Of a DNA stretch of 64,000 nt, positions 1 to 9,394 are shown piece by piece (positions within the stretch are counted from its first letter, which is position 1; each line of letters begins with the position of its first letter). The notes under the pieces were generated by a model. That model made no database searches. It was not told the origin of the DNA and saw nothing but the letters and a program-made list of their open reading frames with translations. Source of the stretch: Methylocystis heyeri (GTDB taxonomy: Bacteria; Pseudomonadota; Alphaproteobacteria; Rhizobiales; Beijerinckiaceae); the NCBI RefSeq assembly GCF_004802635.2, contig NZ_CP046052.1:2294001-2358000 (forward strand), written 5' to 3'. The translations under genes and the position numbers were made by a program.

Positions 1-2537
1 GAACGGAAGGCTCTTATTTTCCTCGATGGCCTTGATGGCCTCGTCTATTGACGCGGCCGACGTTGGATCGCAGCTCTGGACCAGTGCCGCGATGGTTTCG
101 TCGACCTGCTCTTTCGTGGGGCGCTCTGGCTTGGGGGCGAGGAAGTCGTTTGAGGACCGATTGCGGCCGTTGAACTCGTCCTGTTTCTGTTTCGCAAACG
201 CTCTCGTTTGTTCGATTGCAGCCCTATCGTCTTCGCTGAGCGTCCCGGGATATTCACCTTCCACCTTGAGGAGGCTTTCCCAAAGCGTCGGCCATGCACC
301 GTCCGAATGCTCGGCACGCAGCTTCCAAAGAACTACATCCATAATGTTCTTGCGATCCGTAGGCTCGCACACGCCCAGGAGATCGGAGATGCCTTCGCCG
401 ACTTGCCAATCCCACCAGCCATGATCTTTGCACAGCGTGAGAAGTAGCGCGGCTCGTAAGGGTGACAGCCTGCGCTTTTTCGCGAGGTAGCAAACCAGCT
501 GGGGCAGGCCGTAGGACAGCTCGACCACGTCCTGGTCTTGCCAGCGTACAAGCTTGGCGATGGCGGCGAAGCCAATGGAGTTCGCTGCCGAACGGCCAAA
601 CGATGTCCAGCCGAACTTACTCGGTTCGTCATGGGCAATTGCCTGGCAAAGGTTCATCAGACGCTGCGCGGCCGCAGGTGAGAGGTCGCCGCCCGGCTGA
701 ACCACACCATAGTGAAGCAGCGAGTAGATTTGCTGATAGTCCTCGCCGCCCATCTGGTCGAGCTGAGAGAGGCCTTGGCGGTAATACTCGCGTGCCTCAT
801 CGACGCTCATGGGAACGAGCGCCTCGGCGAGGTCGGCATATCCTTCGGCGCGGGAGCCTGTGTTTCCATCTTTTCGGATTTGCTCAGAGATGTGTCGTGC
901 AAACTCGCCCGCGAGGCTGTGCAAAGGTGGTCTGCGCGCTAGATGCGCCAAGACTCTGAGCTTTTGGTAGGGCGCGAACCGCCCGGCAGAAACAAGATCG
1001 ACAACGGCGCGCGCCTGCTCCGGCGTAACATCAGCCGCGTAGGAGAAGAGCACACCCACATACGCGAGGCCCAGTGTTCGGGACTGCAAATCTACCGAGT
1101 TCTCTGTTCGCCAATGAATGGTGCTGCGGGTCTTCGACTTCCAGACATTAAGGAAGGCGTCGATCGTCGCGGCGCTGATCGGCTGCATTGAAAGGATAGC
1201 GTCTTGAATGGGCTGCGTCAGCATCAATGCCAGCTCTATGGAATCAGCGATCTCGTCACGTTCAATCGAGTTGTATCGAGCCTTCTCCTTGGCGGCCTTT
1301 CGCTTCTTGACGCCTTGCGCCGGTGCGCCGGCAACGGTCTGCTCCGAGATGAACTTCGCCAGCTTCTTCTTATCGCTGATGGCGCTCGCGCGCTTCGTAA
1401 TCTTCAGTTCGCTGGGAAGGAGATCGTGGTAAGCGAGCGGCCTTCCAGCAGACCAGGCACGCACGCAAGCGCCAATGAGAGGCTGCCAGACCTTCGGATA
1501 TCCATAGCGCTCGCTGTAGTCGTAGCCCGAGGGCCGCATCTTTCGGACACTGCGTATCAGCGAGGCGGCAGCCGAACGCGATCCCATCAACAGCGCGCTG
1601 AGTGCGGCTTCGACGATGTCTCCGGCGAAGCTTTTGTCCTCTCCGAAGGAGTAGTCCTGACGGTCTTCTTGATCGTCCGGTGCCGAGAAGGTCTTGAGCG
1701 AGGCGGAAAGAGATTTGGCCTGCGACGGGGTGATGAATTGGGGCCGAGTCAGCAGGCGGATCTTCAGCGCCGCGCACTTGCACCGATCGCTCGCGGCGAA
1801 CTCTACGAACTCAGCGAGTGCGTCATCGCCCGCCGTCAACTTCAGCAGATCCAGCAGGGTGAGAAGCTCATCGCTCGCGGAGAGCGAGAAACGAACGTTC
1901 CAGCGGCTGAGGTTTTGATCGATGCTTTCGAGGTCGCCATGCAAGACGCCGGCGAACAATACCGCTGCAAAGTCGGATGTCTCGGGCCCGGCACGGTCAT
2001 GGGGCGGGTCTTCTTTGGGGAGCTGCGAATGCCAGTTGATCCACCGGATCGTACTCTCACGCTGGATGATTGTTTCTTCAGCATCACCCGCGAAGCTGTA
2101 CGACACCGTGAGGCGCGCACTTCGCGCCCCCCGCCATCCGGACCTATCGGCGAATAGTCGGCGCTGCGCGTCGGGATCACCCAGCTTAACCGCTAGGGCA
2201 GGAGAGCGGCGAATGAACGCGTCGCCGCGCATGTTAGCGGTCGCCACTTGTGCAAGGCGCATCGTGAGGTTGAGGACACGGTCGAAGTTGCCCCCTGCTA
2301 CGGCGAGGCGGAAGGCTGCCCGCAGCCGAGCGAGCGCCAATCGCCGCCTGCCGAACTCTGATTGCACAACAGAGGGAAAGCTAGAAGAGTCAGCCAGGGC
2401 GAAGGCACGGTCACTGTCACTGATGACGACGAGAAAGTACGGGAGCGCCTCGGCGGCGTACGACGATGACGCCTGGCTCGCCATCAGTCTGTCGGCGATC
2501 GCCCGCTGCGCGTCAGCTTCTCTTGAGTAGGTCTCGC
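1..2537 (-). pseudogene. C-terminal part of IS3-interrupted STAND NTPase gene (continues past left edge)
   Basis: This is the downstream portion of the gene whose 5' part lies at 3783-5589. I translated the minus strand from the IS end at 2537 to position 1: it stays open for about 844 codons with no stop, so the true C-terminus is outside the window. If the IS and one copy of its 3-bp duplication are removed, the frame continues exactly from ...PTETYVR into ETYSREADAQRAIADRL. The region is alpha-helical and repeat-like in character, as expected for the sensor part of STAND NTPases, with no enzymatic motif I recognise. It holds a second in-frame 'ETY' close to the junction because GAGACCTAC occurs on both sides. 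The fragment probably is not translated as a useful protein. The coding assignment is strong; the sensor role is inference. Confidence 0.8.
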
Positions 2538-2567
2538 TGAGCTGCTGCCGGTTTGGTGGACAGCTGG

Positions 2568-3434
2568 TTAAGCTAATGCGACCTTCCGCTCGAACTCAAC
2601 CGGGCTGAGATAGCCGATGGTCGAGTGACGGCGGACGGTGTTGTAGAAGCGCTCGATATAATCAAACACATCTGCCCTGGCCTCGTCGCGCGTCCGGTAG
2701 ATTTTCCTGGCGACGCGCTCGGTTTTCATCGACGAGAAGAACGACTCCATCGCCGCATTGTCCCAGACGTTGCCGGATCGGCTCATCGAACAGGTGACGC
2801 CGTTGTCGGCCATCAGGCGCTGGAAGTGGTCGCTGGTGTATTGGCTGCCCTGGTCGGAGTGGTGCAGCAAGGCGTCTGGCCTGCCGCGTCGCCAGATCGC
2901 CATGATCAGGGCGTCCGCCACCAATTGCGCGGTCATCTCGGCCTTCATGGACCAGCCGACAACACGCCGCGAGAACAAGTCGATGACAGCGGCGACATAC
3001 AGCCAGCCCTCTGCCGTCCAGATGTAGGTGAAGTCGGCGATCCACCTCTGGTTCGGCCGCTCGGCGACGAACTGGCGGTCCAGAACATTCGGCGCCACGG
3101 CGTCGGCGAGCCGCTGACCGCCGTCTTTGGGCAAGCCACGCCGGCGAGGCCGCGCCCGCAAGGCGTTTTCCTGCATCAAGCGCTCGATCTTATGCAGTCC
3201 GCAGCAAAAGCCGTCAGCCAGAACATCCCGCCAGACCCGGCGTGCGCCATAGGTTCTGGCGCTGGCGACAAAGCTCGCCCGGATGGAGGCCGTCATCTCC
3301 TCATCAAGCTTGTCGCGAGCGCTCGGTCCGCGCTTGAGCCAGGCGTGAAAACCCGACCGGGAGACATCCAGCGCTTTGCAGAGCCACGCCACCGGCCAGA
3401 TCGAACGGTGCTTTGCGATAAAAGCGAACCTCAT
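2568..3434 (-). CDS. IS3-family transposase OrfB (DDE integrase core)
   Basis: A 288-aa catalytic part of the IS3 transposase. The N-terminal HTH_21-like part (about residues 20-90) is followed by an rve-type integrase core. The acidic triad is visible: D in WIADFTYI, D in HHSDQGSQYTS, and E in NAAMESFFSS, with the usual SGNVWDN block before the last. It overlaps orfA by four bases (ATGA), in the -1 frame relative to orfA. In this family the active transposase is the OrfAB fusion made by -1 frameshifting; the expected A6G slip site is present upstream (3464-3470). The -1 frame is open from the slip site to the OrfB start. Confidence 0.95.
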   Translation of the reverse strand: MRFAFIAKHRSIWPVAWLCKALDVSRSGFHAWLKRGPSARDKLDEEMTASIRASFVASARTYGARRVWRDVLADGFCCGLHKIERLMQENALRARPRRRGLPKDGGQRLADAVAPNVLDRQFVAERPNQRWIADFTYIWTAEGWLYVAAVIDLFSRRVVGWSMKAEMTAQLVADALIMAIWRRGRPDALLHHSDQGSQYTSDHFQRLMADNGVTCSMSRSGNVWDNAAMESFFSSMKTERVARKIYRTRDEARADVFDYIERFYNTVRRHSTIGYLSPVEFERKVALA

Positions 3435-3721
3435 TTCGCTTCCCTCGCAAAGAAGGCCGCGGCCTTTTTTAGGATGTCGCGCTCCGCCCGCAGCTTGGTG
3501 ACTTCGCGCCGCAGGCGCTCGATTTCAAGCTGCTCGGGCTTCATCTGCCCCTGACCAGGAAAGGCGGCGGCCGGATCAGCCGCCAATTCCTTCACCCAAC
3601 GCCGCAGCATGTTCTCGTGCAGTTCCAGATCCCGCGCCGCCTGCGCAACGCTTACGCCGCGCTCGCGCACCAAACGGACCGCTTCGACCTTGAACTCCCG
3701 GCTGAACTGACGCCGTTCCAT
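3431..3721 (-). CDS. IS3-family OrfA (helix-turn-helix DNA-binding subunit)
   Basis: A 96-aa protein with the usual HTH_Tnp_1 organisation: the HTH (about residues 8-45, with VSVAQAARDLELHENMLRRW) binds the IS ends, then a leucine-rich helix (IERLRREVTKLRAERDILKKA) for multimerisation. It ends in the AAAFFAREAK tail typical of the IS51/IS3 subgroups. The slippery heptamer for OrfAB synthesis lies within the KK codons before AAAFF. It starts with ATG 20 bp after a GGAGG-like site. Confidence 0.95.
   Translation of the reverse strand: MERRQFSREFKVEAVRLVRERGVSVAQAARDLELHENMLRRWVKELAADPAAAFPGQGQMKPEQLEIERLRREVTKLRAERDILKKAAAFFAREAK
3464..3470 (-). other. A6G slippery heptamer for -1 frameshift (OrfAB)
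   Basis: On the minus strand the sequence is AAAAAAG inside codons for the lysine pair of OrfA. This is the classical IS3-family -1 slip site. Reading in the -1 frame from here is open into OrfB, so a single OrfAB transposase can be made. Confidence 0.8.
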
Positions 3722-3782
3722 GCTCCACCTCCGGTTCCGTAAAACACCTTATCTCGGTGTCCACCAAACCGGCAGCAGCTCA

Positions 3783-5589
3783 CGCGGACGTAGGTCTCGG
3801 TTGGCTCGTCGCGGAATATGGCTCCATGAGGCGTGAGCTCCAGCATCGGTGCCAAATCCGATGCGGCGGTGTTCACCTGAGATGCTGACCAGCCCAAAGC
3901 TCCCGCTAGGTCGTCAAGAGGAATAGGCGGTGGCAGAAGCGACATCGCTACAAAGAACTCACGAACCTCGTTCTCGCGCCAACCGGCGATGTGCAGGTCG
4001 TTGACGATCTTCGTGCACTGCTGAGCGATAATCTCCCTAACGGTGATCGGCGTGGAGGGTGCCGTTCCGGCGACGTTTGTGTCCCAAGTCGTCAGCAAAT
4101 AGTCGAGCACGCGCGCGTTACGGTCCGACCGGGAGAGCGCAGTCGCAAACTCCACCTCCGAGATGTTCGATCGTCGTGCTTCCAGAAACTCACGCGCTTC
4201 GGGCTCAGTGAAAGGACCCAGCTCAAACGTCTCCACCGTCGCGCGGTCGATCACGGTGTCCTTGCGGTGCGTGCGCGCCGTGAGCACCAACTTCACCCCA
4301 TCGATCGGCTCGTGGTCGAGCATCGACAAGAGCAGCTTGGGAAACGCGTCCTCATGCCGATAGTCAGCCTCAAGCTGGGCGTTGTCGGCAGCGTCAATGA
4401 TGATGACCAGTCCAAGCTTCTTGGACTGAGCGACAATGGCGCTGGCCGCCTGGGTAAACCTCTTTCGAGCTGCTTTCAGAATCGGGCGGTTATTATTTTC
4501 CGAGGGAAGAAGGAGATCGCAAAGTCCTCTTGATGCGAGCTCGTTGACGATCTGAACGATCCCCACGCTCGGCAGATGGCGAGAGTTCTCTTCTGATCGG
4601 TAGGCACCTCCGCCAAAGCAATCAAAGACAATGACCTCGAACTCTGTGCTCAGGCGGGCGGCGAGGCTCTGGACAAAGACGGTCTTCCCCACCCCGCCTT
4701 CAGCATACACGAAGATTGGAACGGACAGCTGCGCGACCTTCGCGCCGACCGTGTCCAGTTCAGTCCGCTCGACCACCGCTCCTACATCGATGAAGCGGGT
4801 GTCAGCGGGGAACAAATCCTCCGGCTCGCAATCGAGCGCGTCGAGAACGTCCTCGCGGCGGATCAGGTTCTTTCCCTGACCGCTGGGGCCGGCCTTCTTC
4901 AGGACGAGGTCTTGCAGATCGTGGAGGCGCAGTTTGGCCTGGGAGTCCGCACCGGCAGACCAATCCGTGAGCGTTCGGCGCAGGGCGTTGCTTTGAGCCA
5001 CAAGGTTCTTCTCGGCCGCGCGGAACTCCACGCGGGAGAACAGGCGCTTTGGATCGGGAACGCCGCTCTTCTCACAGATTGCAATGAGGTATTTTGCCTG
5101 CCGAACTGCGCTGCGGCTTGTCGCAGGAACACCGCTCTGGAGAGCGGCGAGCGCCTCCCACAGATCGGAGTCAAACGAGGCGTTTGTCACGAAGATGAAT
5201 GCAACCTTGGCATCAACGTCCGCAGCCGTAAAGTCCTGCTCATAGCCGACGATAGTCGCGCAGAATTTCTCGATCGTTTTGCGGAGGAAGGAGGCTGTCA
5301 CCTCATCGGGACGCAGCTTGTACTTGAACTGCACCGTCTCAAGCCGATCGCTCGCGGCGAAGTTGTCGCCACGACCGTAGTATAGCACGAGGTCCGCAAC
5401 CTCCTCAGCCTTATCGCCGGGCTTCGCGGTCTCGGTCGAGGAAAGGCCCTCGACGGCTATCGCGAAAAGCTTGTCTTTGGGGAATACGAGTTGGAGTGCC
5501 CTTCGTGCCGCCCAGCGCTCGTGAAAAGTATGGCCGGCCCGCGAAGCCCGAACGGTGTCAATTTCATCGCTGTGCTCAACTGTCGGCAT
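3783..5589 (-). pseudogene. N-terminal part of a nuclease-like STAND NTPase, disrupted by IS3
   Basis: About 602 codons precede the IS. The N-terminal ~160 residues look like a restriction-type nuclease of the Cap4/Mrr kind: the region contains ADLVLYYG and then VQFKYK, a plausible D...QxK active site of the PD-(D/E)xK fold. A P-loop follows (YAEGGVGKTVF, about residues 294-304), then a Walker B (LVIIIDAADN) and a winged-helix-like region. This N-effector plus STAND layout is that of antiphage Avs-type and related NTPases. Together with the fragment at 1-2537 the original protein exceeded about 1445 residues. Translation now runs into the IS and stops after about 43 foreign residues. The defence role is inferred from architecture; the family name is uncertain. 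Confidence 0.75.
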
Positions 5590-5768
5590 GAACCACTTAC
5601 TCTAGAATCAAAATACTTTTGGCGTACCAATGGTAGGCTTGACGGAGACGACTGCAATAGCATTGAGAACACAGCCCACAATCATCGGTTTTGGGTTGAT
5701 AGAGCGCCAGCCGTCCCGTCGTCCGGGCGAGGCAGCGCCAGCCCGCTCCAGGCGTGCCAGGGCGAAGC
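5590..5768. other. Intergenic region upstream of the STAND gene, ending in IS66 target duplication
   Basis: Contains the presumed promoter of the STAND gene; no confident -35/-10 pair is visible. Its last eight bases, GGCGAAGC (5761-5768), are the left copy of the IS66 target duplication. Before IS66 inserted, this region was joined directly to 8280-8465, giving about 365 bp between the STAND gene start and the DUF2285 stop. Confidence 0.5.
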
Positions 5769-5790
5769 GTAAGCGCAAAGCCGAGGCCGT

Positions 5791-7383
5791 TTAGGCGACG
5801 TAATTCCAGGGCATGAGAGCCTCGATGTCGCGGTTTGGCCAGCCGTTGGCGATGCGCTCGAGGGTTTGCTTGAGCCAGGCGAATGGATCGGCGCCGTTCA
5901 TTTTCGCGGTGGTCAGCAGGGTCGCCAAAGTTGCCCACGTCCGGCCACCACCGTCGGAACCGGCGAAGAGCGCATTCTTTCTTGTAATGGTCTGGGGCCG
6001 GATCGCCCGCTCGACTACATTGGAGTCGATCTCGACGTGGCCGTCGGCGAGGAACAGTTCCAAGCTGGCTCGGCGCCCCAAAGCGTAGCGGATGTGTTCG
6101 GCGAGCTTGGATTTGCCCGAGATGAGCGCCAGCTCCCGTTCCCAGCGCGCAAACAATTCGGCGACGATCGGAGCCGAGGATTGGCGGCGCGCCGCCAACC
6201 TATCGTCCGGCATCAGATCGCGAACCTGGTCTTCCACCGACCAGAGATCCTTCATCCGCTCGACCGTAGCGGTGGCCAAGCTGGAGCTGCCGGCGACATG
6301 CAGTTCGTAAAATCTTCGGCGCAGATGCGCCCAGCAGCAGGCCAGGAGCAAAGCCTTCTCGCCGCGATCTGCCCCGGCCAGCCGCTGATAGGCGGCGTAG
6401 CCATCGACTTGCAGAATGCCGTAATACCCCTTCAGATGCCGCAAGGCGCAATCGCCGGAACGGCTGTCCTCGAAGCGGTAGGCGACCATCGGCGGATCGC
6501 CGCCGCCAAAGGGCCGATCGTCTCTCGCGTAGGCCCATAAATAGGCTTTCTTCGCCTTGCCGGCGCCGGGCTCCAGCGTCGGCAACGTCGTCTCGTCGGC
6601 AAAGACGCGCGGGCTCTGCTTGATCCGCCACAGCACATGGTCCGAAAGCGGCTCCAGTTCGAAGCCAAGCCGCCCCATCCATTGCGCCATCAGCGAACGA
6701 TCAAGCTCGACCCCGTCGCGGGCGTAAATGCCTTCCTGCCTATAAAGCGGCAGGCCGTCGGCGTATTTGGAGACGGCGATCATCGCCAACAGGGCCTCGG
6801 TGGGAATGCCGCCCTCGATAATGCGCGCGGGAGCAGGCGCCTGGATGACGCCATCGACGTCGACGTCTTTGAAGGCGTATTTCGGGCGGCGGGTGACGAT
6901 CACCCGGAAGCGCGGCGGCTCGACGTCCAAGCGTTCACAAACGTCCTCGCCGATCTTGATCTTCTCCTTGCCCAGATGTTCGGCGGGTACCTCGGGCTCG
7001 ATCACCACCTCGACCCGTTCAAGATGAGAGGCGAACGCCTTACGCGGACGCGGCGCCCGCTTTTGTTTGGCCGAGCCGCCCGCTTTGTCCAGCCCCGCCT
7101 TGATTTCGGCGATGCCGGTCTGGATCTCCTCAAACACGAAGGCCTGCTGTTCGGCCGCGGCAGCCCCCAGCTTTTCCGAGCGCTTGCCGAAGCGGTTTCG
7201 CTCCAGCGCCTTGAGGATCGAAGTCAGCCGGGCGATGCGTTCGTCAGCTGCCGCATTGAGGACTTTGAGGTCGCGGATTTCGCTTTCGAGCGCCTCTGTG
7301 CGCGCCGCCTTTTCGGCCATGACGCGGACCAGCGCTTTCAGCGCGTCAACATCGTCAGGAAGCGGAAAATCGAGCATTTTCAT
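5791..7383 (-). CDS. tnpC: IS66 transposase TnpC
   Basis: A 530-aa DDE transposase of IS66. The N-terminal coiled coil (about residues 20-70) precedes a central zinc-binding-like and catalytic core. Catalytic candidates: D in VFADETTLPTL, D in LQVDGYAAY, and E in SNVVERAIRP. The C-terminus ends in the common WNYVA form of the IS66 C-terminal element. Length matches the family. It lies 72 bp downstream of tnpB in the same operon. Confidence 0.96.
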   Translation of the reverse strand: MKMLDFPLPDDVDALKALVRVMAEKAARTEALESEIRDLKVLNAAADERIARLTSILKALERNRFGKRSEKLGAAAAEQQAFVFEEIQTGIAEIKAGLDKAGGSAKQKRAPRPRKAFASHLERVEVVIEPEVPAEHLGKEKIKIGEDVCERLDVEPPRFRVIVTRRPKYAFKDVDVDGVIQAPAPARIIEGGIPTEALLAMIAVSKYADGLPLYRQEGIYARDGVELDRSLMAQWMGRLGFELEPLSDHVLWRIKQSPRVFADETTLPTLEPGAGKAKKAYLWAYARDDRPFGGGDPPMVAYRFEDSRSGDCALRHLKGYYGILQVDGYAAYQRLAGADRGEKALLLACCWAHLRRRFYELHVAGSSSLATATVERMKDLWSVEDQVRDLMPDDRLAARRQSSAPIVAELFARWERELALISGKSKLAEHIRYALGRRASLELFLADGHVEIDSNVVERAIRPQTITRKNALFAGSDGGGRTWATLATLLTTAKMNGADPFAWLKQTLERIANGWPNRDIEALMPWNYVA

Positions 7384-7455
7384 TAGGATGATTAAAGCAC
7401 AGATCCAGTGGAAACGCTCGTGTTTTCAACGTAATCATGCCGATTTTCCGACCGT

Positions 7456-7800
7456 TCAGCCGGCGCTGACCGGGCGTTTGAGGTCGACCGGACGCACCCG
7501 TTTCCAATCCAATCCGTCAACCAGCGCCATCAACTGGGCATGATTGAGTTGAACCTGGTTTGGCCCGATCCGCGGCCAGCAAAATTGCGATTCCTCCAAT
7601 CGCTTCGAGAACAGGCACACGCCGGTCCCATCAAACCAAACGATCTTGATTCTATCGGCTCTCTTGGCCCGGAACACATAAAGCGCGCCGTTGAACGGGT
7701 CGGCGCCGACATCGCGCACCAGCGACAGCAAACCGTCCGGGCCTTTGCGAAAATCGACCGGTTGGCTGGCCAGATAGATTTTCACGCCCGACGCGATCAT
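7456..7800 (-). CDS. tnpB: IS66 accessory protein TnpB
   Basis: A 114-aa protein of the IS66 Orf2 family. The start MIASGVKIYLASQPVDFRKG at 7800 is chosen because it overlaps the tnpA stop as ATGA and matches the family N-terminus; a longer upstream frame is a shadow. The conserved core (DPFNGALYVFRAKRADRIKI, then WFDGTGVCLFSKRLE) is intact. Required with TnpA and TnpC for transposition in known IS66 elements; its exact activity is not established. Confidence 0.95.
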   Translation of the reverse strand: MIASGVKIYLASQPVDFRKGPDGLLSLVRDVGADPFNGALYVFRAKRADRIKIVWFDGTGVCLFSKRLEESQFCWPRIGPNQVQLNHAQLMALVDGLDWKRVRPVDLKRPVSAG

Positions 7801-8186
7801 GCCGAGCGCACCGCGCGGATCACGCGACGCAGATCGGCTTCGCCAATGTCGGCGCTGACGCGGATCACTGTGGCGCCGACGGAGATTTCCACCGTTGGCG
7901 CAGACCTGCCCTCGACATCCGGCGGATTCGCGCAAGCGGTAGGCGAGGCCGTCACCGCACCTTCGCGCATCGCTTGCCGGCGCCAGCCAAAAAGCTGAGA
8001 CGGCGAAATGCCCATCTCCCGCGCGGCCGCGGAAATATTCACGTCGGGATCCAGTGTCGCCGCAACAGCTCGTGCCTTGAACTCGTCAGACCACCGGCGA
8101 CGGCGAGAAACCGGAGCGCCATCAAGACGATCAACCACGGCTTCGATCAGTTGGAAACTTCTATCACCAGGCATAGGCGCAGACAT
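7797..8186 (-). CDS. tnpA: IS66 accessory protein TnpA (HTH)
   Basis: A 129-aa protein with a helix-turn-helix at about residues 30-70 (RRWSDEFKARAVAATLDPDVNISAAAREMGISPSQLFGWR), the usual IS66 TnpA DNA-binding part. First gene of the IS66 operon; its stop overlaps the tnpB start by ATGA. Confidence 0.93.
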   Translation of the reverse strand: MSAPMPGDRSFQLIEAVVDRLDGAPVSRRRRWSDEFKARAVAATLDPDVNISAAAREMGISPSQLFGWRRQAMREGAVTASPTACANPPDVEGRSAPTVEISVGATVIRVSADIGEADLRRVIRAVRSA

Positions 8187-8271
8187 AGATGCTCACAGCA
8201 GTACAAATTGTGCTGCTATTGATAGCTGGGCCACCTATGCGCCGCCATCACGGGGCTGCCTTGGCGCTTAC

Positions 8272-8465
8272 GGCGAAGCCGCGTGGAAGGCGAACGAAGA
8301 AGCGGAATGTCAGCGGTCCGCAAATCCGCTGCGTCTTCACGTAAGCGAAAATCGTAAGTGCGAAGGCGCCTTTGCTTGAGGCGGGACCCTTTTGGCGCTT
8401 TGCTGCCCTCAACATCCCGCTGGGTGAGAGCCCAAGACAGGGCTCCAACTGTCAGATTTTCACCA
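8272..8465. other. Residual intergenic DNA right of IS66
   Basis: Starts with the right target duplication GGCGAAGC (8272-8279). No gene is supported here; short frames look like shadows. It is the original 3' flank of the fseA-like operon. Confidence 0.4.
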
Positions 8466-9146
8466 CTAATCGCCGCGAAGGAGCTTCAAATAGCCGCGTT
8501 CGACGAGCGCAGTGGCGTCCTGGATCAGGCGCGTTGCTTTGCGGCGGGCCGCCGAATCCTTCCACTCGACGGAAGGAAGCCTTGCTTGCTCTGAGTGTAA
8601 AACTTCGTGGGCGACTTCCCGCCTGCCCCCGCCGTCGCGAAGAATGTCGAAGGCATGCAAATGCTGGATCAGCCGCGCTTTCTGCAACGGCGTGAGGCGC
8701 AGGCGTATGGGAAGCAAATCGACGCGCTTTCCGCAGAGACGGCGAACGAGGCTCGCGGCGACATCGAGGCGCGGCTCGATCATGTCGTCGAGCGGCAAAA
8801 GGATGGCCGGGCGGTCCTCCGCTTCGGCATGTCTGAGCGAAACGTAAAACGCTCCCGAGGCGTCGCAAATTGCGACCTCGCGGCCTTCGGTGTCGGTGCG
8901 GTCGTCACCCACCGATCCGAGAGACAGCGCTGAAAACGGCGCTACGGCGAAGCCGGACGGCGCTGCCGTCAGGAGCAACACGCCCGGAGAAACTTCGGAT
9001 CGCCAGCAAACGGCGTTGTGCCCAGTCGGAATGTCAGGGTCGCAGGCGAAAGCGCAACCCCCATCGCCGAGCAAGGTCCGCGCTAGCCTCGTCGGCATCG
9101 ACGCGGCGGCGCGCGATACGCCGTTGTGTGCGGGCGTAGTCGTCAC
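8466..9146 (-). CDS. fseA: DUF2285 protein, second half of FseA-like excision activator
   Basis: This frame is open for 226 codons from 9146, but the part encoded before about 9033 only overlaps the DUF6499 gene in another frame and does not look like protein. The conserved product starts near DIPTGHNAVCWRSEVSPGV and contains the DUF2285 HTH region (LRLTPLQKARLIQHLHAFD, about 60 residues from the end). In Mesorhizobium loti ICEMlSymR7A the adjacent msi172 (DUF6499) and msi171 (DUF2285) are joined by +1 programmed frameshifting to make FseA, which activates the excisionase gene. Order, frames and overlap here are the same, with CGA-CCC-TGA at the junction. I expect the working protein to be the fusion, about 260 aa. 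Family assignment is firm; frameshift function is inference from the relative. Confidence 0.85.
   Translation of the reverse strand: MTTTPAHNGVSRAAASMPTRLARTLLGDGGCAFACDPDIPTGHNAVCWRSEVSPGVLLLTAAPSGFAVAPFSALSLGSVGDDRTDTEGREVAICDASGAFYVSLRHAEAEDRPAILLPLDDMIEPRLDVAASLVRRLCGKRVDLLPIRLRLTPLQKARLIQHLHAFDILRDGGGRREVAHEVLHSEQARLPSVEWKDSAARRKATRLIQDATALVERGYLKLLRGD
9034..9042 (-). other. Putative +1 programmed ribosomal frameshift site (CGA CCC TGA)
   Basis: The DUF6499 frame ends ...CTG CGA CCC TGA C. Slipping +1 on CCC (CCC to CCT) and continuing with GAC ATT CCG enters the DUF2285 frame, giving ...RLRP-DIPTGHN. A proline codon that can re-pair one base forward followed by a stop is a classical +1 arrangement. 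Confidence 0.7.
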
Positions 9147-9249
9147 GGTAGGCAGGGTTACGGCGAAGGAATTCGAGAGCGAAACCGGCGCGTTCGAGGT
9201 GGTTCAGCTGCGCGACAGCGTCTGCCGACCGCCAGAAGGATCTGGGCAT
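9034..9249 (-). CDS. DUF6499 protein, first half of FseA-like excision activator
   Basis: A 71-aa protein. MPRSFWRSADAVAQLNHLER and the following RRNPAYRDDYART block are the conserved DUF6499 signature found upstream of DUF2285 genes on rhizobial ICEs. It ends RRWGLRFRLRP then TGA. The stop is part of the proposed +1 shift site, so the ribosome can either release this short form or make the DUF6499-DUF2285 fusion. ATG follows a GGAGGCGCCC leader (SD GGAGG). It lies 145 bp downstream of the QseM-like gene on the same strand, probably in one transcript. Confidence 0.85.
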   Translation of the reverse strand: MPRSFWRSADAVAQLNHLERAGFALEFLRRNPAYRDDYARTQRRIARRRVDADEASADLARRWGLRFRLRP

Positions 9250-9394
9250 GGGCGCCTCCGTTCAATGTGGCCCTTGTTGGGAGGAAGCGTTAACGATCCA
9301 GAAAGCTTGGCTGTCCGCTAGACCTTGAGATTGCATCACGTCCTTCGCTGTGACGCGCAACTTTTGGGTGCCGATTCGGAGACTCCGCCAAGAA

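Larger units (their letters stand above)
2535..3785 (-). mobile_element. IS3-family insertion sequence (2538-3782) with 3-bp target duplication
   Basis: The element is 1245 bp. Its ends are imperfect inverted repeats: the left end begins TGAGCTGCTGCCGGTTTGGT and the right end reads the same in reverse complement (3763-3782), diverging after about 25 bp. A CGC trinucleotide flanks both ends (2535-2537 and 3783-3785), consistent with the 3-5 bp duplications of this family. It carries two overlapping reading frames, orfA and orfB, on the minus strand. It is inserted in the same orientation as, and inside, the large NTPase gene. Both frames are intact, so the element may be active or recently arrived. 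Confidence 0.93.
5761..8279 (-). mobile_element. IS66-family insertion sequence (5769-8271) with 8-bp target duplication
   Basis: The element is 2503 bp. Both ends read GTAAGCGC inwards (left 5769 onwards; right end in reverse complement ending at 8271) with a further partly matching GC-rich stretch, the usual IS66 terminal repeat. The octamer GGCGAAGC directly flanks both ends (5761-5768 and 8272-8279), the 8-bp duplication expected for IS66. It carries tnpA, tnpB and tnpC on the minus strand in the standard order, all open. It sits between the STAND NTPase and the fseA-like genes. Confidence 0.96.

Noticed and set aside
26-2530. Several plus-strand frames over 1-2530, including one of 317 codons
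   Set aside because: The minus strand is continuously open across the whole region and joins in frame with the NTPase across the IS; the plus-strand frames are high-GC shadows without recognisable motifs.
2625-3554. 309-codon plus-strand frame inside the IS3 element
   Set aside because: It lies antisense to OrfB, whose DDE motifs are clear.
6637-7386. Long plus-strand frames antisense to IS66 tnpC
   Set aside because: TnpC is intact on the other strand with catalytic residues; the antisense frames show no family resemblance.
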